From positions 124,001-188,000 of the forward strand of contig JANFOG010000007.1 of the NCBI GenBank assembly GCA_024336345.1: DNA of 64,000 bases, written 5' to 3'. The position numbers were made by a program, and so were the translations under genes. The DNA is from Mariannaea sp. PMI_226. Its lineage: Eukaryota > Ascomycota > Sordariomycetes > Hypocreales > Nectriaceae. Numbering within the stretch: position 1 is the first letter of the stretch; each line of letters begins with the position of its first letter. Below the pieces are notes generated by a model that ran no database searches, was not told where the DNA came from, and saw only the letters and a program-made list of their open reading frames with translations. Below, piece after piece: positions 24,617 through 34,382 of the stretch.

Positions 24617-27600
24617 TTAGTTCACATACTTCCATACCTCATCAACATCATAACGCTCAAGTCCATTTGGGCTCCATTTGTACAATCCACGGCGCAGAGC
24701 CGATATCACAGTTTCGCGCTTGACGCGCACAGCTGGGGTGGTGGAGCGACAGGTTGAGGCGTCGCAACTATTGTCGGTCCAGCCAACTCGGAAGTCATCT
24801 CCCCACCAGGTTCGCAGCTCCAAGCCAACACGAACAGTGATCAACACTGAAGAGAGATCTGTGTATCCCTCTAATTCAACGGGAGTCAGCTCGTAGCCGC
24901 CCTCGAGGAATGTTGAGCAAGCAGGAACCTGCTTGGTTTCTGACCATGCAATCGACTCTTCACCTGACAAAGTGTTGTTGTATCGGTAAGCAGATATCTC
25001 AAACTCGCACCACTCTTCATTCTCTTTAGTCTCACAGCCCAAGTTTGCCCCGTAGAAGTTGAATCTGAAGCATGACCTCGGTGCATGAGGGCCCACGCCG
25101 ATCTCAGCAACATCGCCGGACCCAGTTCCAGCGACCTTTGAGAGGGAAGGGGGGACGAACTCCGCAATTTGGCCACCAGAGGATGGGATGAATGGCTGAA
25201 TATGCTGCGAAGATGGGGGTGCAATGTGAAAGCCTTCAGAGAACCAAATGTCCTCGACTGGATTGAAAAGAGGTCCAGGTTTGGCAGAGTCAAACTAAAT
25301 GAGCCTTAGCAGCAAATTAACAACTCTACGGCGCAGTACTTACATCGACAGTCAAATTACCAATGCTGTGCCCTGTAGGGCAAACAGTCGGCGTACTCGT
25401 TCTCGAATGAGAAGTAGTCGAAGGATCAAGGCTGATCGTAGGCGTCTCGATCGAAGATGAGGAAGAGCTTGAATTTTTCCAGCCCGCGAAAGAGGGATTG
25501 AAGCTGTGTACCAATTAGTACGAGTCAGTGAAACGAATTAATTTACACACCTTTCCTGTCTTCTAATAACTCGTTTTCGGGGTGCGAAGTTCGTAGGGAC
25601 AGCAACCGTAGCCATCGTAGTGAGTGGGAAATTGATGGTGTAAGTTGTGGTCGGCTCCACGATTAGGTTGGTCCAGGTGCGGGTCTCCAGATCTGATGCA
25701 GGAGGCCAAAGAGTTATTTCTGTTGGAATAGGGCCATATCCAGCATTTGAAATAGGAACTCCACTGTCAGAACCGTCAGAGACAACTGACCCATCCGTAG
25801 GGTTGATCGTTTGGGTGGTTGTTAACGTAAGTGTACCAGTAACCGTGCCAGGTATCGCAGTAGCTGCAGCGTCGCCGGTACTTTGTCCGATACTGGAAAG
25901 AATAGATGCATCTCCATACTGGCTGAGTGTGGGGATACTCGTCAGGCCTAGGCTCAGTTCGCTATTTGGAAGGACTGGGCCAGTTGCAGAAGGGATTGGA
26001 ACTCCAGAGACTGTACCTTGAGGCAGTCCATGGGGAAGACCACCCTCAGTTTGAGAAGTAATCACAACAGTCTGGACAACAGAAGAAAGTCGACCATCCG
26101 GGCCGACAACAACAGCTGTAGTTGCTATAGTGAATTGTTCAGCAGCAACATCTGAGGTAGAAGTTCCCGGAGTGCCATTAGAAGTGAGACTGACATCGGT
26201 CCTAGTTGGTGCGCTTGAAGGCACAATCCAAGTAGACTCGACAACTGTCGGTAGCCCATCCACGCCGATAGTGATATAAGTAGTGCAAGTTGTAGCCCCA
26301 CCAACAATAACAGAGCCACCTGGTGATGGGATACCTGGGAGTCCTGGGATTCCTGTAATCTCACCTGGAACGCCTGTGGGAAGGCCAGCTACTGAGGAGG
26401 TAGGGACAAAGGAGGGGTTGCCTGGAATGGACGTTTGGGTATTAATAGGCCCAGAAATGACCCATGTAGAGTCTACGACGGTGGTAAGACCATCAGATCC
26501 GATGGTTGTATACGTGGTGCAAGTCGTGATGCCGGCGTTGCCTGGCAGGTTTGTGCCAATAGGACCAGTAAATGATGGTACCCCAGGTATGGGATCAACT
26601 AAGCCACTAGAAACTGGAGTGACATTAGTGCCAAGGGCACTAGATACGCCAGAAGGGCTTTCAGGGTTGCTAGGCAGAGAGGTGAGGGTGTTGATAGGAT
26701 TTGGAATGACCCAAGTTGAGTCCACAATAGTTGGAAGGCCATCAGTTCCAATGATAGTGTAGCTAGTGCAAGTTGTGATACTACCAAGAGAACTGGTTGG
26801 AAAACCAGTAGGAACGCCACCTGGGATACCCGTCTCTGGGCCATTCAGAATGGAAGTAGGGATGCCACCTGGGACGCCGCCAGGGATGCCGCCAGGAATC
26901 CCAGGAACACCACTGTTGGCTGAAAGGGAACTTGAGAGACTTGCAGAACCTTCCACAGGTGTAGGGGCTGATATGACCCAGGTTGATTGAACAACAGTGG
27001 GGAACCCGTCATCACCAATAATGGTGAAACTAGTTGCAACTGTGGCAGGGCCTGCTTGGTTACCACCTGGAAGACCAGTGATGGAGACACCACTCGGCGC
27101 CTGTGTCGCTCCTGCGGTAGGAAAGCCGGAAGGAATAACCATAGTTGAATCAACGGTGGTTGGAAGACCATCTGCCCCAATAACTGTGATTGTGACGCAT
27201 GTTGTGAGACCTTTTCCAAGATCGAGAGAGCTAGGGCTATCAGTGAAGTGCGGACCAACGGATCCGACCGGTGCGCCCGTGATGGTAGGCGCTGGGAATG
27301 GAATGCCACTAGAAGCACCTTGAGGCAAGCCAGTCGAAATAACTGGAGAGCCCACAGTAGGGATGCCTTGGTTTCCAGGGGTATTAGGGACAACGGTAGG
27401 GAGGCCATCTGTTCCGGTAATAGTAATGTATGGAGCAGAAATAACCGTTGGAGGTGAGCCTTGGTCATCTGGATTGCTAGGAACGATGGTGGGAAAGCCA
27501 TCTGCACCGATAATCGTGATGTATGACGTAGGAACGGGCCAGTTGCCGATATTCCCAGAAGCATCTGTTGCCCACGGTGTGACTCCCGGAGGAAATTTTG

Positions 27601-28812
27601 AGTCAACTTGAGTGGACCATGGCGAATTGTTACTGGAAGACTCTCCAAGAGTAGAAGGGTTGATACTTGGAGCGCCCGATCCACCATTGGGAATCTCAGG
27701 TTGGGATGCCTGAGGTGGAACGGGGAAGGGTAAATGCGTGTTTGCGCCAGGGCCATTGGGCACACCACCGGGGAGGCCATCGGAGGGAGCTTCTGGGACT
27801 CCATTTGTCCCATCACTCGGAAATCCAGTGGGGAAACCACCGGTCACATCACTGGAGTATTCTGGAGCACCTTCAGAAACAGACACAGGTGAGGGGGAAT
27901 CGTTGTCAGAATCGTCACCTGTTGCAATACCATCATCCGTAGCAGTATTGTCCTCAGGTTCATTTCCTGAGTCAGAGCCATTGCCATTATCAGGATTGAC
28001 GCCTTCGTTACCCGAACCTAAGTCATCACCAGAGTTTGCTCCATTATCAGTTGGACCCCAGATGTCGAGAGTTAGGGTGGTGAAGAAAGAAACGGATGAG
28101 ATTGGGAAAGGCTCAGAGAAAACGGGAGGCTCAGTAGGGAACGGGGCTTGGTCAACAGGGTGATTGGGATCAGAGCCGCCAGGGATAGAATCGCCCGGAA
28201 ACTCAGGCTGAGGTTTGTCAGGAGAGCCGTTTTGAGAGCTATCAGGAAAACCGTCTGGGGAGCCATTTGATGAGCCATCAGGAAAGCCATTTGGAGAACC
28301 ATCAGGAATTGTTGGGTAGACAGTGACAAAGACGGTTGAAGTTCGTGTACCAGGACAAGTAGCAGAAGTTGGAGCAGAAGCACCAGGAGCACCGGGAATA
28401 ATAGGGTCACCAGGAGCATTGCTGGGAATCCCATTCGGGTTGACGACAGAGCTGACACTTGGAAGGCTTCCAAGAGGAGGGATGACTGGGGGGATGCCAC
28501 CAGGAATAGTTCCTGGGATTCCGCCAGGTATACCTGCTGGGATATTATTACCAGGAGCCGTGGGAGGAAATCCGCCAGGCACAGTTCCAGGAGGTGGCAC
28601 AGTGTCTGGGGAGCCGCTGGGGTTGACGGTGGGAGCATTGCCATCGGCACCAGTTAAGACACCACTAGGGCTCTCATTTGGAGAACTGGCTCAAGTCAGA
28701 ATGAAGTTTCAGTGCGAAGAGGCTGGGCTCACCCGTAGTCGGCTACTTGGGCACTGGAGTGGCCAAGAAGCCCGGTAGCCAAAACGGCTCCGAGAGACGT
28801 AGAGATGCGCAT
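24617..28812 (-). CDS. large secreted repeat-rich cell-surface protein
   Basis: Four exons: 28812..28733, 28685..25551, 25503..25344 and 25294..24617; introns of 47, 47 and 49 bp; 1350 aa. The first exon encodes a signal peptide (MRISTSLGAVLATGLLGHSS, probable cleavage after SSA), so the protein is probably secreted or wall-bound. Residues about 55-410 are Pro/Gly/Asn/Ser-rich and collagen-like (PGGIPGTIPGGIPP) with an acidic GDDSDND patch. Residues about 410-900 carry seven or eight copies of a module with core TxxTIIGxDGLPTVVxSTWV, joined by PGGIPG-type linkers. The last about 225 residues form a separate, Cys-containing globular domain (SCFRFNFYGANLGCE, WWGDDFRVGWTDNSCD) of a kind seen at the end of other fungal surface mosaics; I cannot name it safely. 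No GPI-type tail is seen. The role is unknown: adhesin or wall structural protein is an inference. Confidence 0.85.
26055..27535 (-). repeat. intragenic module repeats in the secreted protein
   Basis: Seven clear copies and one decayed copy of a coding module, with copies starting near 27480, 27388, 27140, 26990, 26720, 26473, 26237 and (decayed) 26055. Spacing is about 240-270 bp for most neighbours but about 90 and 150 bp for two pairs, because linker lengths differ. Each copy encodes a threonine-rich strand, I(I/T)GxDG, then (L/F)PT(V/I)V. The linkers are rich in GIPGG-type residues. Confidence 0.85.
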
Positions 28813-29975
28813 TGGATGAACTCTCTGCCAAAATCAAGTTCTCAGATGCTGAAGATGAACTTGACTAATTTTTGGTGACAGCAGGTTGGCGGATAGCAAG
28901 TGCGTTTCGAAGAGGAGTAAACGAAGGGCTGGACAATGTACCAAAGCGAGAAAAGCAACGTTGAGAGAGATGTTACAGAAGATGAACGCGATGGAGAGGA
29001 AATGAGACCTCGTTAGAGGAAGAAACGAACGTGGTGGGAAACTTTTGGTGGAAAATGAACGAGAGTTAGGAGGGAGATTTGTAGCCGAATGCGAATGTGA
29101 GGAAGGAATAATTTATGTGTCTTGTCTGGCCTGACAAAGAAAAGAGTGCTCCTGCCGTAAAATTCATGGAATCGTTGGGGATGATACGTTGAGGCGAGAT
29201 GTCCCTCGTGATCGACGGGTTGAGGGAAGGAGAGACTATGAGAGGGAAGGAGCGCCTTACTCTTGCTCCCGGCTAATGTCCAACAGGTGTTCGTATACTA
29301 TCTCGTGGCAAGGATAGAAGAGTGCACTTGGAATTCTACGTCAAATACTCATTCGGGAAGACAACAGCCTAGATACGTGCTTTGAATAATGAGATGGACT
29401 CCCAATATCGCGGAGTGTTCTTTGTGTCAGAGCTATAAGGAGAGATGCCATCCTTTGTACGACTTGGCCTAAGGTTGATGGCAATCAGGACACCCAAAAT
29501 GTAGCACATTCTGCCTCTTTCCATCTTGAATCCTTTATTACTATTCGTGAGCACAGAAGGCGGCCGCCCTATACCAGGAAGCTTTCTCCAGCACGCCATT
29601 GGCTCTCAATTCTCCGCCACAAGACCGCCAGTCGCACTTTCCAGATTAAGGGTCCCAACAGAGGACGTCCAAAGTCGGCCTGAGGAAGCAATGGTGTGGC
29701 AGAAGCAAGATCTGGCTCTGTCTTAGGACAAGAGGCAGCAGGGACAGAGATCGTGGTGGAAGAGTCTGTGAGTAACGAAACCGCGTCATTGTCTTACGGG
29801 ACCTGAGAAGACCCAGAAGTTACTTATTGGGTAGGTATGTAGATACCGTAGATACCTACATTAGTGTTCAAATGTACCATCCTACCTTCCACCTGGAAAG
29901 CGCCATGCCAGGGTCTATCCAAGGCACCTAGGCAAGAGTGGCACCGTAATGATCAAGATATCATCAGAGAAGGCC
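28813..29975. other. intergenic region, promoter of the secreted protein
   Basis: About 1.16 kb, upstream of the secreted repeat protein and downstream of the EI24-like gene, both on the minus strand. The 28813-29260 part is purine-rich on the plus strand (pyrimidine-rich in the direction of the secreted gene), as expected of its leader. GTAGATACCTAC-like repeats occur at about 29838-29865. No gene seen. Confidence 0.55.
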
Positions 29976-30933
29976 TTACACCACATGGTCTGAATACGGT
30001 GGCGGCGCAGCTGAAGCCTCTTGCTGAATGAGGTAGTCTACCGCTCGCCTCTGCTCTTCTTCTTCTATCCTCGCTGCCCACATGGCAGCACCCGCAGTCG
30101 TGGTCAAGAGGAAGAAAAGTGAGAAACCGGGAATGAGTTCCAGAATCATAGCCACAGTACCAAACCAGACGTACTCCCATGCGCGATCTCGCAGCGCCTT
30201 CTTTTGCTGGTCTTTGGAATATCCCTTCAGTTGGAACCACCGATAGTGTGCCAGCTTGCCAAGTCTTGCTCCAGTGATGATGATGAATGCCGGTGTGCCA
30301 ACAAACGGGATCAAGTTGAGAGGAAGGAAAACGATGAGCTCAACGATCTGGATCAAGCTCCAGGGAGTGTAAATAGCCGGGCTCGTAGGCTTCCCTAGCA
30401 TCCTTACTGCGTCAGGCGCATCGAGAAATAATATTCGAGATGGAGAAATGAGATCCGTCAGGGAGTGCTTGATAAGTGTAGCCTATATCCCTGTTAACAC
30501 ATACGCGAGGCGCTTCTCCAAGTTGACCTATGTTTGGTGCAATACTTACATCAAATACATCCACACGGCACTCATCCACGAAAAACCCTTCAAAAAGACC
30601 CTGAATTATTATCAAGCCTTCTCCAAGGACCAAGACCACGGCATTGACCCAAGCACCCCATCCGTGGAACAGGGCCAGGAAGGCAAACTGGGGCAAGAAG
30701 GTAAAGGTGAAGAGAATAAAGTAGACCAGAAGTGATATAACCGTTAAAGGCATAATACGCCCTGCAAACAAGGGCCAGAACTCCCGGTTGCGCAAGAAAT
30801 ACCAGATGCCGCGTAAGGGATAGGATGCAGCTCTGCCCGCCCTTGTGAGGTACAGGAGAGGTCGATGCAATGGGTCTGGCAAGCCTGCAACCCCTGCGGG
30901 ATGCTGCCGATCCGGCGTGCCTAGTCGAGGCAT
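29976..30933 (-). CDS. EI24-like multi-pass membrane protein (RRT8/LDS family type)
   Basis: Two exons, 30933..30550 and 30482..29976, intron 67 bp (GTAAGT donor, GATATAG acceptor); 296 aa. Several long hydrophobic segments are visible: ISLLVYFILFTFTFLPQFAF, VNAVVLVLGEGLIIIQGLFE, IVELIVFLPLNLIPFVGTPA and LELIPGFSLFFLLTTTAGA. The hairpin-like LNLIPFVGTPAFIIITGARLG together with RAWEYVWFGTVAMILELIPG fits the EI24 domain; yeast relatives (Rrt8, Lds1/2) act in lipid droplets and spore wall. Localisation to ER or lipid droplets is inferred. The tail ends in PPPYSDHVV. It is divergent to the GFA-type gene at 31520 and shares a 586-bp promoter region with it. Confidence 0.85.
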
Positions 30934-31519
30934 GATTAAACTTCACTAAAATGCAGAAAAATGAGAAAATAGGGCATAAATCTCATATCACAGTCTTTCG
31001 CTGAGCTACACGTGCTGTGTGTTCAAGCTGGTTGACGACCTCTCAGCAACGTCAGCTGTAGGTCACATGACGTCATTTCAGACTGCTCCCCCATTCCCCA
31101 TTTCTGGAGTCTGCACAGACCGTCAAAGCACATTTGTGGTGGAATCCAATGTAGGGTAAGCAAGTTTTGAGCCAACCTACTGAAGATAGTTGTCTTACGA
31201 TGATGGGTAGTTCGCTTGTAATTGCTACCTGGGGCCGTTTGATAACTCAGGTAGTATGATTTACCCGATATCCTGGCAAATACATCAAATTGGCGGGGTA
31301 ACTCGTTGCGGGGATGTCATCTACGCCCTTATGCGCATAGATAAGATGGAATCTCTACTCCTTAAACTTGACCACAAAATTGTTCACTCACCAACATCAC
31401 ATATACAATCTACATTTTGTCTCGTACTCTGCTGCTCAATCGTGTGACCTGCTGAATACACAAGCGTAACTTTCAGTTTAACAACAAAGTAGGTAGAGTT
31501 CTCGATACGTCATTTCGTT
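30934..31519. promoter_or_regulatory. bidirectional promoter region with a CRE/ATF site
   Basis: 586 bp between two divergent start codons (EI24-like, minus; GFA-type, plus). It contains a perfect palindrome TGACGTCA at 31068-31075, the classic bZIP (CRE/ATF) binding site, directly overlapping a second palindrome TCACATGA at 31063-31070. The position, about 135 bp from one start and 445 bp from the other, fits a shared control element. Function is inferred from motif and place only. Confidence 0.5.
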
Positions 31520-31981
31520 ATGTCTTACCCACCAAATAACATCCGATTTAGCATGAACCCCAAGGTCCAATGTCAGTGCGGTGCGGTTGAATTCTACGCC
31601 TCGCAGCCAGAGCCTTTGATGGTCTTTTGCTGTCATTGCCTCGAATGCCAGAAACAGTCTGCCTCTGCCTTCGGAACGTCAGCCAGGTTCCCAGCTGAAG
31701 GCATGTGGCCGCTCCCAGACAAAGCGCGCGCCAACCTGGATCTATGGGTTCGCCCGACGGACTCTGGCAATACACTTGAGTGCTACTTTTGCAAGACATG
31801 TGGAGTAAGGGTTATACACCGAACTATTCTACCAGACGGAACTCCAAAACCAAACCTGAGTGTCAAAGGAGGGTGCATGGAAGACCTCAAGTGGGACGGG
31901 GCAAGGCACATATTCACGCGAACCGCTCGAGTACCTGTTCCAGAGGGGAGTGATCAAGCAGAGCCGAGTTCTGACGTCTGA
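31520..31981 (+). CDS. GFA/CENP-V domain zinc protein (glutathione-dependent formaldehyde-activating type)
   Basis: Intronless, 153 aa, a normal length for the family. Cysteines in the order expected for the two-zinc fold: C18-x-C20-G, then CCHCLEC at 37-43, then C91-x-x-C94-G, with the FGTSARF segment between. Members bind glutathione or small thiol adducts, or are of unknown role; formaldehyde activation has been shown for only some. The ATG at 31520 is the first in frame. It shares its upstream region with the EI24-like gene. The acidic/Ser tail after residue 140 is likely disordered. The family call is firm, the substrate is not. Confidence 0.88.
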   Translation: MSYPPNNIRFSMNPKVQCQCGAVEFYASQPEPLMVFCCHCLECQKQSASAFGTSARFPAEGMWPLPDKARANLDLWVRPTDSGNTLECYFCKTCGVRVIHRTILPDGTPKPNLSVKGGCMEDLKWDGARHIFTRTARVPVPEGSDQAEPSSDV

Positions 31982-32112
31982 GATAAGATATATATACAAA
32001 TAGAAAAAATAAGTGCGGCTGTCACAACAGCTGAAGGGTATGGGTGTTTGACTGTTTGGACCATGATAAGTCGAATAGCAAAAATATACTGGATGGCGGC
32101 GTGAGGCACTTT

Positions 32113-32208
32113 TGCTCCCGGCAGGGCTTGAACCTGCGACCTTCGCATCACCAATGCTTGTGATTCCAAGTATTAGTACGAAGCTCTAACCAACTGAGCT
32201 ACGGAAGC
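32113..32208 (-). tRNA. tRNA-Ile(AAU) with a 22-nt intron
   Basis: Full cloverleaf on the minus strand. Acceptor GCTTCCG pairs with CGGGAGC (one G-U). D stem GCTC/GAGC; anticodon stem TCGTA/TGCGA; T arm GCAGG-TTCAAGC-CCTGC. The anticodon loop reads CTAATA...A, giving anticodon AAT (Ile, reads AUU and AUC by A-to-I change). A 22-nt intron lies between positions 37 and 38, the canonical place. Mature length 74 nt with an A discriminator; CCA is not encoded. Confidence 0.93.
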
Positions 32209-32687
32209 CGTCCAGTGGAGATTGAAAAGCCTGTTGCTGAGATCTCTCATAGGAGTGATTTCAGACTAGCTTTTTTTTGACAGCCGACAAATTTTGACAG
32301 AACAAAGCCGGGACGGGGCCGTAAAACGGGTCCGGGGTGGGTACGCTCACTCTACGTCCGAGGCAGTTAGTGTCTAAGTTGCTTAATGAGGGCAGAGTGT
32401 CGTAAGAGATATATGAAGCAATCGCTCTTTTGGCCTATAGTACCAAACACTTCTTTTGTGATGGAATATTGAATATAATTGAAATGTTGTGATACTGTGC
32501 GTCCTGTTCCGCTAAAAAAAAAAAAATATTGATGAACGAGCGCGAGCGCCATGTGACTCTCAAAACAAGCCAGCATATGATTTTTTTCTTTCTGCAACTT
32601 GAATCTTGCGAGAAGCTCGGAATTTATTCTTTAATACTCAGTAAAAACCACCATGTTTCTCTCTTTCGTAGGACCTTCCCTAACCTC
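32209..32687. other. intergenic region
   Basis: About 480 bp between the tRNA-Ile gene and the 3' end of the gelsolin-like gene. It holds the tRNA upstream flank and the gelsolin 3' UTR. An A run is at about 32514-32526. Nothing else is recognisable. Confidence 0.55.
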
Positions 32688-33914
32688 TTACACCCCAATA
32701 GCCTTGAGAAACGTCCGACTCTCACTCCCTTCAACCACTTTACCCACAGGCATCAAGTAAGCATTCTCGTAAGCTTCCTGGCGCTGCAGATACTGCAAGT
32801 ATGACTGAACAACTTGATGCCACGATTTCCTCTCTGCTGAACTGGCTCTGCTCCCTTCCCAAACCCAGATCGCCTTGCCACCATCGTCGAGTACGAAAAC
32901 GTCGGCGCTGTGAAGGTCCTCACGGGCTATCCTGTGTCCTTCTTTGACCAAATCAAACTTAAGCTGACCCGTGGTGTCGCTCAGACGGAACAACCTCTTA
33001 TTGATTACTTGATTTGTGGCATCGTCCTCAGATCCAGGTCGTTGATTGCTGGAAGCTAACGGTCGAGGACAATGGAACCCGGTTTGGGGCGTTTCGTCGG
33101 TGCCACCGAGCAGATCGACAACTCGCTTGGACCTAAACTCAGTCTGCGACACCACCTCAACATCGATGTGTTTGGCAATCGTCATGTCGTGTACCACCTG
33201 AGCGGCTCTACCCTTTTCCATGGGACTGCAATCCTTCCCCTGCCACATCCAGATCTTGTCTCCCATCTCAAGTATAAAGACATCGGAGTCATGCAGACTG
33301 CGCCAATTGGGTTCGACTTCAACCACAACCAAACCATTGGCCCCCGCCGCTGGGCTCTTGAAAACACGCAACAGCATACGTCTCTGCTCTGTCTCGCCCT
33401 CTCCTTGTGATAGTACGTGGCGGAATCCTGAGCGCACCCCTCCAGACCGAACAGAAATTCTAGGGAAAAGGGTCAAAAAGTCGTCTGATGGTGCCACTTG
33501 GACTTCGCGATGTTGAGTCGCCTTTCCCTGCAAGAACTCATCCAGTTCGGCAGTTTTGTAAGCAGCTGTACCCGCTTCATCCTGTGACGTGTGCGCTCCC
33601 AGCCAGAAAAAGATATCATGTGAGAGTGTATCGTTGTCGTACCGATCTCCCACCCGAAAAGAATTAAGTATGATGAAGCTGTCGCCGTCGTAGAAGACGC
33701 CGTACTTGTCCTTGGGCCATGGAACCACCTCGAACTGTTCGATTCGCCAGATAAACAATCCGGGCTCCTGTCCAACTATCCCATTGTTCCACGCAGGCTC
33801 AGTAGCAGCTGACTTGTATTTAACCTGGTGATCGATATCAGACCCGATGAGCTCGACATTGCTGTCTTTGATATCGTATTCCTTTGGATGAACGAGACCG
33901 TGAACTGGAGCCAT
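32688..33914 (-). CDS. gelsolin/severin-like actin-binding protein, three gelsolin repeats
   Basis: Single exon, 408 aa. It begins MAPVHGLVHPKEYDIKDSN, the usual start of fungal members, so the ATG at 33914 is chosen; the frame upstream has no ATG. Three gelsolin repeats: about 45-165 (GLFIWRIEQFEVVPWPKD, YDGDSFIILNSF, HDIFFWLGAHTSQDEAGTAA), about 185-280 (RVFKSPAAGANGLVVVEVE, DSDVFILEMGDKIWMWQGKD) and about 310-400 (RLFRLSDTTGQLKFDLVKEG, SADVFVLDDGGKAIWVWEG). Three repeats match severin/fragmin length rather than six-repeat gelsolin. Such proteins cut or cap actin filaments under calcium control; this activity is inferred for the fungal protein. Confidence 0.92.
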   Translation of the reverse strand: MAPVHGLVHPKEYDIKDSNVELIGSDIDHQVKYKSAATEPAWNNGIVGQEPGLFIWRIEQFEVVPWPKDKYGVFYDGDSFIILNSFRVGDRYDNDTLSHDIFFWLGAHTSQDEAGTAAYKTAELDEFLQGKATQHREVQVAPSDDFLTLFPRISVRSGGVRSGFRHVLSQGEGETEQRRMLLRVFKSPAAGANGLVVVEVEPNWRSLHDSDVFILEMGDKIWMWQGKDCSPMEKGRAAQVVHDMTIAKHIDVEVVSQTEFRSKRVVDLLGGTDETPQTGFHCPRPLASSNQRPGSEDDATNQVINKRLFRLSDTTGQLKFDLVKEGHRIAREDLHSADVFVLDDGGKAIWVWEGSRASSAERKSWHQVVQSYLQYLQRQEAYENAYLMPVGKVVEGSESRTFLKAIGV

Positions 33915-34382
33915 AGCTACTATTTCAGTCTTCGTTAGGTCTTTTTTGGGGCTCTTAGCCAAGGGCGAATTTCAAGCAAGTTTGGAAGAATGTAAATACA
34001 CAATGCAGAAAAGGTCAGCGATTCTTTGTAAATAGATGATGGGAGTGCGTGAGGTTAGTAAGGTGGCATTTTGTCCGTGAACAAGTAAGATCGCCATGTG
34101 GGGGAAGGCCACATTGCTGATTGGTGCCGAAAAGGACACAAGCGCACATGGGGGAGAGAGAGGAGGCCTATTACGATCTGTAACGCGCAATGTTATAGAA
34201 AGGAAACTAAACAAGATAATAGAGTTTCATGTTTATTGCTGAACCATATGGTGTCTTTTAGACCACAAACGGTGCTTGTTTCACAACAAACAGGAATCAA
34301 GGTATGGTGGTAACACGGCCAGTTCTTATTCTCGAACGCCTAACTGTAATTGTGTCCAGGTAACATAAGATATTGTAAAACA
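33915..34382. other. intergenic region, promoter of the gelsolin-like gene
   Basis: About 470 bp between two minus-strand genes, holding the gelsolin-like promoter and the COG5 3' UTR. No RNA gene or repeat is seen. Confidence 0.55.

Noticed and set aside
26055..27535. Regularly spaced repeats as a possible CRISPR-like array
   Set aside because: The repeats are diverged coding modules within one reading frame, with no identical direct repeats or uniform spacers.
26845..27840. Long alternative-frame open reading of the repeat region (331 codons) and similar frames nearby
   Set aside because: Periodic coding repeats keep other frames open; the signal peptide and the splice-consistent frame support only one gene.
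33915..33962. N-terminal extension of the gelsolin-like protein by 16 codons
   Set aside because: The extension begins at TTG, not ATG, and the shorter start matches the usual start of the family.
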